Assembly: GCA_963576735.1 (NCBI GenBank)
Contig: OY755170.1
Coordinates: 10,834,567-10,898,566, forward strand
From: Bedellia somnulentella
Taxonomy: Eukaryota > Arthropoda > Insecta > Lepidoptera > Bedelliidae
Direction: 5' to 3'
Length of the DNA stretch: 64,000 bases
In this document: piece after piece, positions 12,750 to 23,700 of the stretch
Layout: every line of letters starts with the position of its first letter
Numbering within the stretch: position 1 is the first letter of the stretch
Position numbers and translations under genes: made by a program
The notes under the pieces: model-generated
What the model saw: the letters and a program-made list of their open reading frames with translations, nothing else
What the model was told of the DNA's origin: nothing
The model's database searches: none

Positions 12750-12932
12750 AAAATAGAAAGATATAATATTGAAGTGAAAAGAATAAAAGAGTGTGTATGA
12801 AAGTATTTATGGATGTAAACGAAGCTAGGGAGATTTGTCAAGATCGTCTGAAGTGGCGATCGATAGTATCTGCCTACGCCCATGGGAACTAATGGCGTGA
12901 TTATATGCTATGTTATGTATGTATGTTAAATT
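12750..12932 (+). mobile_element. RTE-like LINE, 3' fragment
   Basis: The plus strand reads into the LINE C-terminal signature also seen at 61.1-61.3 kb: 'gatgtaaacgaagctaggga', 'gatcgatagtatctgccta' and 'aactaatggcgtgattata'. Frameshifts and truncation make it non-functional. Confidence 0.65.
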
Positions 12933-13507
12933 TATCGAAAATACTTGCTGATTTTAATACATGGTATTTTATCAATACTGATTGATTTATACAATAGTTA
13001 CACCCTATTTATATCTCGGGTCAATCCAAGTAAACTTATAATTAAATCAACAATTAACTTGGTCTGGTCTGCTACGTTTCGAGAATCATTCAAGTTAGAC
13101 ACAGCGCTGTACAGTTTGTTCTCTATCGCACATTTAAATCTAACAAATGTATTATTTTATTTTTAACTTTAGTCTATTTTCAAAACAAGTGTTCGTAAAA
13201 AATATTTTGGTAGTAGTAAGTTCATAAAATATAATAAACACATTTTAATACTATCATTGTGCGCTTGCTTTCCCAATCTACTCTAAACCAGTGCGGTGGA
13301 TATAGGTAAAATAATCCAAACCAAGTAAGATTCGTTCGAGCCACCAGCCCATGATTAGGGACGTATGGGTGGGGTTTCATGACAAGTGAGCCACTTGAAG
13401 TGACGTATTAAATGACCGGCCCATATATTTTTTATTTTACGTGATTGCAGTTATGTAATACCACTAACATAATTATAATATTTACTTTTAAATATCCGTT
13501 TCTATTT

Positions 13508-13716
13508 TACCTGCGCGCAAAAGAGGTAGTCAGAGCTACAGAATGAGAAATTCCTCAGCTAGTTTTGGAAGTTTAATGGGGGGAAATCATTGTGAAGTAA
13601 AAGATGACTTTTGATACAACACCCAACAATCACACAAAAGCCTTAATACCCTTCTTACGATACCCGTACTAAAATAGGTTGGCGCTATTCTAAGCCAACA
13701 CTACACAGTAATTTTG
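13508..13716 (-). repeat. R1 retroposon, diverged
   Basis: This is an inverted copy running from 'gaggtagtcagagctacag' to 'ccaacactacacagta'. It is more diverged than neighbouring copies. Confidence 0.7.
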
Positions 13717-13977
13717 CTTTTATGATATCAATATTTCCCAAATATTACGTGGTTTTTTTAGCTACGCTGTAGTAGTGTGTGTCATAACTAGTTTTATTGG
13801 CTATCAACCTGCCAAAATTTCATTGAGACAAACGCAGTATTACGTTTTAATACTAGTATGGAATAGTAATGATAGATGTGCAAGTCTTTTTATTCTATTC
13901 TCCATTTATCCCATAAGGGGCAAAAGAGAAGAGTGATGTTATCCATATCTTCATCGAAATAATGGTGTCCTATTTAA

Positions 13978-14990
13978 TCAATACATAGTATAAAACAAAG
14001 TCGCTTTCGCTGTATGTCCGTATGTATGCTTAGATCTTTAAAACTACGCAACGGATTTTGATGCGGTTTTTTTCAATAGATAGAGTAATTCTTAAGGAAG
14101 GTTTGTATGTATAATAAATGCATAATATAGTAGAGAAACACTGATAAATTTAAAGGTTTCTAATGTGATGTCGTAAATAAGCACGTTTTTTTGCGCTTAT
14201 ATTGCAAACGCTGGCTGAACCCTACGAGATAGACCAAAATAATGTACTACAGTATTGTTCACCTTAAAAAGTTCAACAAAAAAGTCTGCGATGGTATATG
14301 TCTATCTCTTAGGGATAACCCAGCATAACCAGTTTTATTCTTTACTAAAAAATGGTTATTTCCGAAGTGATTTTAAACAATACAGCATTAATCCTTATCC
14401 AATTAAGTACCTTAAATAAATTGTGCATTTATTAAAGATCAATATGCTTTTTACAGCATGTAATTTAAGTGAATATTACCGAAGATATTACAAATTTAAA
14501 ATGCAGGGTCGTATTTGTTTGCGCCGGGCGGCGCGTGCCTATAAATAGCGCGTCGATGGCCGCGCTTCGCCTCCCTATTCGACTTGACTTGACTTAGCTT
14601 AGGTACACTCCTTTGCAACGCCAGGGCCGCCTTCAGCCGCCCGGCAAAACACACGTCAAGGTGACGCCGCACAGGCCGCAGGGCCAGCAGCACCGAACCG
14701 GTGGGGTTTTAGTCGGTAAGAGTCCGACATACCCCCGTCGCTCGAGAGAGGATCCTATGAGGATTTCCCCACCAGTAAACAAAAAAAAAAGCGCTTCGCC
14801 TTATAGCACTTTATGATTTGCAGCGATCGCACGCGTTTATCGGAGCTCTCTAGCGAGGAAAATATCAAGAATTAATTAAAACATGTTTGTATTGGCTAAT
14901 GACAAAAAAGCTGTGAACGTTGTGTATAAGGACATTCTGTAGTAGATATATTTTGCATTGCACCCGTGCGAAGCCGGGGCGGGTCGCTAG
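13978..14990 (+). mobile_element. Non-autonomous Helitron-like element with GC-rich insert
   Basis: The 5' part, from about 'tcaatacatagtataaaac' through 'gtcgctttcgct' and 'ctacgcaacggattttgatg', is typical of lepidopteran Helitrons. The 3' end 'gcgaagccggggcgggtcg' is followed by CTAG and then T, the expected Helitron terminus. No Rep/helicase coding is present. The interval 14518-14770 is far GC-richer than its surroundings and may be captured or nested DNA. The exact 5' end is uncertain by a few bases. Confidence 0.65.
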
Positions 14991-14994
14991 TTAC

Positions 14995-16720
14995 TTATAA
15001 AATCAAATAATAAATGATAACCTTAAATTGAGTGTTAGCCTCATAGTGAATCAAGCAAAGACTATTTAATTAAAATCCAGAAAACGTTTCTATTGCTAGC
15101 TCATCAGTCGTAGAACAGAAATGCACCAATTTAAATAAAAAAAAGTTCTAAATACTACTCACACAGACACAGTTACACGTGTTCAAATTATTTAGTAGAG
15201 CTCAAAGTCCAACACTTCGATCGTCATAGACTTTGCCTACCCGCCAAAGCTATTATCGATTTTATTTTAATAGGCAAACATATCAAATCAGTTTGCAGCA
15301 GAGAGAATGCAATGATTTGTTTATAAACATGAATGTATTTTTTGTTGAAATGAGTTTTCAATAAATTATATAATTTAGTCATTGTATTACGATGTTGGTA
15401 AAATTTTAACCGCATTAACTTATTTATAATTTAATGAACTGGTTTTTCATATTCAATTAATATGATCTGTAATATTTAGTTAGTATTCATTACTATTTTT
15501 ACTCTTTCTCCACTCCAGTGCATTTTTTTTGCATGTAACAATGTATTGTTGGCATGTATACAATGTATGTGGGGTGAGTATTACAATCAAATATGTTATA
15601 TTTTTATACAATATATTTATACAAATCGTAATTTGTGGAGAGGGGGTAAATTAGAAAAATATTATTGAAGGGAAATCACGCATATTTAAAATTGAGACAG
15701 TTGTACTGTGAAATTTAACAACAAGGGAGATGAGTCATGATATCTTTCATATCATCTTACATTATCAATAACTTTCTAATTGGGTTGACAAATCTATTAT
15801 CAATTCAGATGACCATTGCTAATAACCCTAATAACAAGCAATAGTTTCAAACAAAGCACCTATTTTAGTACCACCAAGCTCTATACCATAAGTTATTTTA
15901 TATTACTTAAATGGGAAGGGAGACACTAATTCTTAATGAAAAAACCCAGATTGTTTATATATGTATTGGTTCAATTAAAGGGATAAATTAAATATATGGG
16001 TGAAGCAAATAATAAATCTTACATCACTTTATCAGTTATGATAAAAAGGTTTAGAAAGCAACTAAGGGATGAAAATTGATAGCTTAATTTAAAACTATTC
16101 TACAAATTACATTAATTGGTAAATCACTTATTATGTGAGTAGCATGAACCAGCTAAGCAAATAATTCTAGTTTAAAAACAATATTTTGTTATGCTAATAG
16201 TACTATTTTTACTGTAATGATTAGTTACCTAATGATACAAATTTAGGTAATATTGATTCAATAAACTGTTTAAGTATAGTAAGTTTTGAACTTTTCTAAG
16301 TAAAAACTAACCAATACTAAAACTATAGGTAATAAATTTACAACAAAACTGATACAAGTGAGTGAGATACAAAGTGTCAGGCTTGAAACCCCAGTGCTCC
16401 ATGTACTCCTCACTCGCAGGTAGTATGATAGTATACATTTATTTTGGGGTTACTTGAGATGGTGGAGTCAAATTCTGAAAGAGTAAGTATATGGTGGAGG
16501 AACCATTGTTGGTAAGCCTATATTATAAATATTATATTAATGACTTGGTGTGAATGTCACAGAAAAGATGATGCATGATGCTGATGGATAAAAGCAACAC
16601 AGCACATGATTATTGTCAATTGATTCACGGGGGATGCTGATGATGATGGGTTTTGCATGATGTACACAGAAGAAAATATGTAAAACAAATAAAATATAGT
16701 TGTCATGCAATATTAAAGAG
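14995..16720. other. Gene-free AT-rich stretch
   Basis: No coding exon or repeat family is recognised. It lies 3' (on the minus strand) of the PDK first exon and is presumably that gene's first intron. Confidence 0.35.
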
Positions 16721-16731
16721 AAGCACAGCTC

Positions 16732-16870
16732 AAGGTTAAGAAACGACTGCACACCATCTATTGGACAATCTTATTTTGATACATAAGAATCTGAAAGTCC
16801 ACAGCTCATGGTAAATATTTTATAACAAATGCATTATTTAAAGTATAACTAAATGCACCAAAAATTCAAT
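16732..16870. repeat. Left arm of an inverted duplication around PDK exon 1
   Basis: This ~139-bp block is repeated in inverted orientation at 17950-18084. Apart from a short internal indel after 'caatcttattttg', the arms are nearly identical by eye. Both contain 'aagaaacgactgcacaccat' and 'aactaaatgcaccaaaaatt'. A diverged R1-like fragment follows at about 17000-17090. Confidence 0.8.
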
Positions 16871-17332
16871 GCCCTTTTTGTTGAAGGTTATCAATAAAAG
16901 TTAATGCCCTATCCTTAGGCCTGTTAACTACACAAAAAAGTTTCATAAAAGTTTATAAAGCTGTTCTGGGGGACTGAGGGTACTAGAGCCTTTTAAATTG
17001 TTGTTAAACTGTTTTTAAACTGCACAGTTGGAGACCTTCCACAATCAACTTTATTCAACAATCTTATTTCCCAATTAAATTTCAGGTATATCAGTATGTC
17101 AATTTATGTAGGACAAGATATTTTATTCATAGGTAACTATAAATGACTAACTATAAAAATATGTATTTTAATTTAATTGTAGACTTACGAAAGAAGTTGT
17201 TTTATTATGACAAGTTATAATCAAAACATTATGCAAAAAGCTCTACAAAATTCGACCTTCAAATGGATTTTCGCAAGCTTGAAGATCGTAACTGTTATTG
17301 ATGTGGACAGTGACATGGTTTATTATACTTAC

Positions 17333-17435
17333 CAAAATCTATAAACTGCTTGATCGATAAAGGTGACGGATTAAACTGGGAATAAAAGTCCAGCATTTTG
17401 GTCACATTGTTGAAAATAGCGCCTGCCAGCCTCAT
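17333..17435 (-). CDS. Pdk: Pyruvate dehydrogenase kinase, first coding exon (partial gene)
   Basis: PDK is a mitochondrial-matrix GHKL-family kinase that phosphorylates the E1-alpha subunit of pyruvate dehydrogenase and switches the complex off. The exon encodes 34 residues plus one base from an ATG at 17435. The key stretch is TKMLDFYSQFNPSPLSIKQF followed by IDF(G), the conserved N-terminal PDK signature (family form: F/Y-S-x-x-x-PSPL-S/T-x-KQF-L/I-DFG). The donor GTAAGT follows in phase 1 within the Gly codon, and the ATG is preceded by an in-frame stop. Only this exon is recognisable. The next expected block (FLR-x-ELPVRLANIMKEI) was looked for by eye on the minus strand down to position 1 and not found, so intron 1 must exceed the window or the copy is truncated. 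Only a small part of the kinase is seen. Confidence 0.82.
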
Positions 17436-17949
17436 GTTTATAAACTAAGAAAATACTAAACTGCAAAATGCTTCTATTGAATTTTTGTACCGACTTTAAA
17501 GAAATGAGTAAAACATTATCTAATTCTCATCAAATGTTTAAGTGTTCAAATTGAAACAAAGGTTACAGTTATGACACTATATAGCTACACAACTTATCTG
17601 AATTTATTTAAATAACGGAGAAAACACCAAAAATCGCGAAAGGTTACCGTCACGATATCTTTTCAAACTGATATTTTTATTTTATAGTTTTTTTATACTT
17701 TGGATTTATGTTTTTTCTCAATTGCTCGCAAACGACAAAGCGAGACAAAGCATATACAGAAATGTCACTGTCATGTATGTAAAACACCCAATTTCAGTGT
17801 CTAAATGACAAATGAGACGTCAAAATATTTTACTCTTTTAATGCTGTGAGTAGACGGTATCGAACCAAAAGTATCGATACTAATAAGAATCGAGTCCTTT
17901 TGAATAGCCTTATACATAGACGTTATAACAGAATATAAGTATAAAGTAT

Positions 17950-18084
17950 ATTGAATTTTTGGTGCATTTAGTTATACTTTAAATAATGCATTTGTTATAA
18001 AATATTTACCATGAGCTGTGGACTTTCAGATTCAGACAAAATAAGATTGTCCAATAGATGGTGTGCAGTCGTTTCTTAACCTTT
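17950..18084. repeat. Right arm of the inverted duplication around PDK exon 1
   Basis: This is the reverse complement of 16732-16870. The ~1.08 kb between the arms contains the whole PDK first exon. The adjacent open frame at 18006-18236 reads through this arm and is not supported as a gene. Confidence 0.8.
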
Positions 18085-18259
18085 AGCATGAGCAAAACAG
18101 TCATAAGAACACAGTAATGATATTTCTGAGTATCAGGTGACATATTTATCACCTGGTACTCAAAATACATACTATTTGCTGGGTTGGTGCATCTACATGA
18201 TAGGGCCAGTCTACCGCTGCGCTCTGATTTGTCCAACCAAATACACTGTATACCACGCT

Positions 18260-18565
18260 AATTAGAACACTCAACCCTGTGAGTTTCTGTGGGACTGATG
18301 GAACCACATACCGACAATGACTAATTGATTGTGTTAGATGCGGAGAATGCAGAGAAATAAAAGTTCAAATCCTAAGTCTAGCTGGCCTAACCGATGTGTC
18401 TCTTAGAATTTATCAAGGTATAAAATGATAAGGAAATTCACAAGCTATGCTCCTAATAGGCATGAATATAAACACTTGGTCCAGGCAAATTTTAATAATC
18501 AGAATACCAGGTAAACAAATTGTTTAGTTCCCCTGCCAACCCTTCGGGGATATATTGGAAGGGAA
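18260..18565 (+). repeat. Diverged tRNA SINE (R2-like)
   Basis: A degraded head ('agttcaaatcctaagtct'), a recognisable internal 'aataccaggt' region and the 3' landmark 'ctgccaacccttcggggata' are in R2 order but strongly mutated. Confidence 0.5.
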
Positions 18566-18914
18566 GTGCGGTGTGTCAACTTGTGTTGAATTAAAATACA
18601 TAAATTATTTAATTTACTTGTTTTTTCTATACCAACGAGGCCTGTTCATTAATACAGTTTCATTATTACTACATTATTATTCGATACATTATTATATTAA
18701 TTACTGCTTTCAGTAAATAAGACTGCTTATAAACTTTTCCATTTATGAGAAATATAAAATTTAAACAAATAAAGATTTATTAGAAGTACTATCTGCGTAA
18801 TAGCTCCCTCTACCTTTGCTTTAGTCTTTATAATCGTGATTTAGTATGAGCATGCTTATTTCTCAATCCAAAAAACTGTCAATGTATTAAAAGGCTACAT
18901 ATGACCACAATAAT

Positions 18915-19018
18915 GAATTTGAGGAAAGCAAGTCACATTTGTCGGGATCGTGCAAAGTGACAATCAAAAGTCTCCATTGGATACCCCAATGGGAATATAG
19001 AGCGTAAGTATATGTAAG
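18915..19018 (+). mobile_element. RTE-like LINE, 3' end fragment
   Basis: The segment contains 'gtcgggatcgtgcaaagtga', then 'ataccccaatgggaatata' and 'gcgtaagtatatgtaag', matching the other LINE 3' termini in degraded form. Confidence 0.5.
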
Positions 19019-19204
19019 TTACTATTAATGAATACGTATTGAAAAACAAAATTTCGTTACTATTGAGTTTTTGTATACCAATTACCGGAGTTACGGTATT
19101 CAGCTGCGCATAAATATAGCAATTGATATTCAAACATATATAAACATATATTCAGAATCAAAATTTACGTTTTTTTTAAACATAAATTTATTCCTCAAAA
19201 TCTG

Positions 19205-19455
19205 AAACGTTTGCGCCGAATATCCCCGATAGGGTTGGCAGATGTACTTACACTTCTGAATATCACGTGACATTACCACTTAGTATTCAGAGTACCCACG
19301 TTTTGCTTGGACAGTGTACTCACGTGCTAAGGGGCAGGCCCATCGCCGTTTTGTACGAATACACTGTCACATGACTAAGTACAACTAAGCCTATGGGTTT
19401 CCTCACGATGTTTTCTCTCACCGTTTACAACCATGATACACTTACATCAATGCTT
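19205..19455 (-). repeat. R2 tRNA SINE, head-truncated, plus fragment at 19501-19568
   Basis: This is a reverse copy from 'gcgccgaatatccccgatag' to 'gtttacaaccatgataca'. It lacks the tRNA-like head. A second 3' fragment of the same family in the same orientation follows at 19501-19568. Confidence 0.78.
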
Positions 19456-20174
19456 GAGAAGGAAGCATGGTTATTCACAGCTATTTTTGAATATACATAC
19501 ATAAACGTAAATGTTCACGCTGATTATCCCCGAAGGGGTTGGTAGAGGTACTAATACTTCTGAACATTTTTAAATATATTGAGGCGAATATAAGGCGAAA
19601 TAAATACTATAAAAAATAAATGAAGTTTTAAAGTGAAAAGACTACGTTAACAGTACTATGTTTTTTAAAAACATCCTTAATATGATCAATTTACTTGAAT
19701 GCGATTACGCAGCAAATCGTTTGGCCTACGATTTGTTTGATTGTTTCCCGGATTTGACTATTAGATTTTAATTATTTTATAGTGTGTAGTTAAATATATT
19801 TCATATTATAAATTTGAAAGTTTAGATGTTTGTGTGTTTGAGACGAAAAGGCTCCTCAAGTACGTAATATATATGAATGAAATTTGGCAGAATGCTAGAT
19901 AATTACTTAAATTATCAAAAAGGACACTTTTCATAACAAAACAAAATAAGCAACAAAATATTCACGGCTGATTGAACTAAGAGCACCGGAAAAAACGCCT
20001 TAAGTTTTATCATAAGCAAATTTGATATCACGAAGTCTGTTGAGTCGGCTATAAAAATATATGTACGAAAAATATGTAAGGAGTTATCTTCTATATTTTT
20101 GTTTTCAAAGGGGTGTAGTGTGGTACGCACACATATTCCCTCCATATCTTGTATGTTAGTCCTAAGTCTTTAGT

Positions 20175-20349
20175 CTAGTCAGTCATAGTCAAGTCAGTCA
20201 TAGTCAAACCAGTCATAGTCAAGTCAGTCATAGTCAAGTCAGTCATAGTCCAGTCAGTCATAGTCAAGTCAGTCATAGTCAAGTCAGTCATAGTCAAGTC
20301 AGTCATAGTCAAGTCAGTCATAGTCAAGTCATTCATAGTCAAGTCAGTA
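20175..20349. repeat. 15-bp minisatellite (about 11-12 units) next to a TA run
   Basis: The unit is close to GTCAGTCATAGTCAA, with a few single-base variants, followed at 20359-20383 by (TA)n. The antisense open frame it creates (repeats of Thr-Met-Thr-Asp-Leu) is an artefact of the period being a multiple of three. Confidence 0.9.
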
Positions 20350-20725
20350 ATAAACTGATATATATATATATATATATATATACGTATGTATTCAAGCGAT
20401 ATATACGTCTTTAATTCCAACTGAATGTAGATTTGATTTGATGAACAGTATCATGGGTGGATACTATCAATCGATGTATTACATCGACTATCGCTAGTGC
20501 ACAACACTATTTGCAATATCTTATTTATTTACATTTTATTACTTTACTTAGGTTGTTAGGTTAGTTTCCAGATAATAAATTTACAGCATATTACAGTCTA
20601 AATTTATTTCATTTCAGTTGTTTTATTTTATAATAAACTCTGACAGTAAAAAATCCTTTAATAATTGTTCGTTAGTTTTATTTTTATAACAAATAATACT
20701 GTATGCATTCTGAGGTGCAAGTTTC

Positions 20726-23700
20726 ATGGAGTATCGTATCGCAGTGTTTTTTTCTTTATTTATCTTTGTCAATATGAGTGCTGTAAAACAGGTATGTGAT
20801 TTTTAATAATCTGTATCACTCATGTTTGAAACGGTTACTTTTACCCATAACTGTAGTAGTATTGTATCTTTATAACATTAAAATATCTTGACTAACACTT
20901 ATCAAGCTCAATATTGTGAGATAGAATTTCCAAGTTAAAAATTCATATTGGCAGCTTAAAGTAGCTTTAATCTATTTAGACCTGTAGTTGGATTATTTTG
21001 ATGAGAGTTAAGCTCAAGATATTTATTCTACAAATAGTTGAAAGAAGTTAATATATTTACTGTTTTTGTAGTTTGTATAAGTAAGACTATTTTTTTCTTC
21101 ACACCAATGTGGTATAAAGTTCCTAGTGGTATAAATAGTGTTGTACACAATGGTGTAATATCTCTTTTAGCAGTGAGTATATGTGAATATGGAAGACCTG
21201 CTGCATAATATGGAAAGCGTCAGCATGGAATTTGGCCTTAAGCAAAATTGCAGTAAGACCAAGATGATGATAGTGGTTTGTGCCAATAACAATATGCCCA
21301 GAGTCACGAACATTCCAATTGTGACTTAGTACAATCAACATCTATCTGGGAGGGTTGATATCAAACAATGGCCAATGCTTGGTGGAAGTAAGGCCACAAA
21401 TAGTGATTGCAAGGTTATCTATGGACAGACTAAGTAAATATGGAAGAACCGCCATATCACCAAAGTCACAAAGAAACAAAGGATAAGAGACAAAGAAACA
21501 AAGGAGAAGAAACAAACTTAAAAGTGTAAAAGAAACAAAGGATAGAAGAATTTTGCCCTGGCAGCCATTGACAGTAGCTCAATTGGCAGAGCGACAGGGG
21601 GCGTATACCCGAGGTAGCTGGTTCGATTACCGCCTGTGTCAAAATTTTTCTTTCCTTTATTTATTAGCAATAATCCCCACATGAGGTTTTCATGAACAAA
21701 CACATTCAAAATAAAGTCACAAAGACCCGGCTGGTAGCTCAGAGAAAGCAAGAAAAGAGGATAGATGCTCTTGAGATCTGGTGCTGGAGGAAAATGCTTG
21801 AGGTATTGTGGATAGAGTTCCATACCAATGACTTAATCCTCCAAGAACTAGGTGACAAACAGCACCTATAATCTATAGTCCAAGCTTGTAATCTCAACGA
21901 GGCGGCATGTCTATCGAGCGACAGGTGGTACAGGGCAGAGCAGAGGGCACCCGAATACGTGGGAGATCATGAGATGGACAAATGAAATAGAGGCAGCGCA
22001 GGGGGTCACCCTGTACCAATGCATGCAATAAAAAACCAGCCTTCAGACAGGAATGGCGACAAATTGTGCGGTAGGTCACCCGACCGAAATGATAACCATA
22101 TCCACTCTGAAAGAAGTGCTATGACTGAGAACAAGATATCTGAAACTTACAGCTATACTCTGACTGTTAGTACTCACTCAGCCAGAAAAGAAAATCAACT
22201 CCTGAGGCACACAGTATGTGGTGGGTGGACCTCAAAAGATACTGTTAAATTATAAAACTAATTTAGTAGGTATGATAAGAAAAACATTTCTTCACATATA
22301 ATATACACTAAAAATATTACTTCTATTTGTTTTAGATGACTTATAAGGTTTTTGTCTACGGAACTCTAAAAGTGAATCAACCAAATCACTACTATCTGAC
22401 TTCACCACAAAATGGAAAAGCTGCCTTTGTTAGCAATGGTACAACTAAAACCAAGTATCCATTAATAATTGCTAGCAAATATAATATACCTTTTTTACTT
22501 CAGAGCCCTGGACAAGGATACAATGTAAAAGGTAATAGTATACATTCTGAATGTGTCAGCTTCATTGAAGGTTATAAGATATAGGTTGGTCATTGGGCAA
22601 TTTAATTTGCAATACCACTAGCCTGATTTCAATTTTATACTTAGGCAGGCATGAGTGGGTTAGCAATATTATCTTATATTAGTTCAAGTCGACAGTAGTC
22701 AATAGATGAGAGCAGGACAGGATAGGTCATTGTGATTGTTGGGAAGATGAGGATGGGGAAGGCTTGTGTCCTTTGCCTTTCATACATACTCAAACTCAAC
22801 TCAAACGTTCGCGCTGTATATCCCCGGAGGGGTTGGCAGAGGTACTTATACTTCTGAACATCACGTGACATTCTCTCTTCGTGTTCAGAGTAATATATTT
22901 TGCTTGGACTGGACAGTGTACTCACATGATAAAGGGGTGAACGGCCTATCGCTGTTTTGTACAAATACACTGTCTCATGACTAAGTACGACTTTCATACA
23001 AACAAGTTATTTATCTTATATTAGTTTCCTTAAATAAGTATATCAGCATAAACCTATCTATCATTACCTTGGTTACAACCATAGTCCCCAGATCGAAAGG
23101 CAAAACCTTAAAATCTAGATATCCTGAACTACTTCTGTCATTTTCATTAAAAATCAGGTTATGCGTTCGAACAGCAGCCTTGCTTTGAACTTTTTAATTG
23201 TATTAGTATTTATATATATCAGTTTTATTCCGAAGATTCTGAAGTCACAGAAGAACTGTCTTCTAACACAGATTTGTTTAGACAAGGCAATAAAAGAAAA
23301 ATGAAATGAGATAAAATTCAAAGGAAATATATTAGGTGGATAGATTTTCGCAACGATGATCAATTAATTCATGAACTTCAGTGGGTTAGGATGGTATCCC
23401 ACTAACACTTAAGAAGGGCTCTAGTTTCATTGTAAGTGTTGCCCATTGATTAATCCAAACTTCCTCATTATTTCTGTAAACTGTACCGTAGCTTTGTCCT
23501 GCTTTCCAGGTGAAGTTTATAGTGTAGATGAGCTAATGCTGAGTAAATTAGACTCTCTGGAGCGCCATCCTCACTATTATGAACGAGAGGAGGACCAAAT
23601 TATACTTGATGGGTGAGTCACTCGGAAAATTACGTTATCATTTATGTGCTGTAAGTTTTGATCAAAATAATATAGCATTAATTTCAAGTAATTTCAACTA

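Noticed and set aside
14496..14816. Overlapping open frames in both directions
   Set aside because: They lie in the GC-rich insert of a Helitron-like element; the open frames follow from base composition.
20175..20420. Antisense open frame with Thr-Met-Thr-Asp-Leu repeats
   Set aside because: It is the reading of a 15-bp minisatellite whose period is a multiple of three, without gene context.
21568..21640. Functional tRNA gene (also at 54.2, 62.5 and 63.3 kb)
   Set aside because: Boxes A and B are good, but the anticodon arm has an eight-base loop and the acceptor stem has mismatches. The flanks are shared among copies, so these are SINEs.
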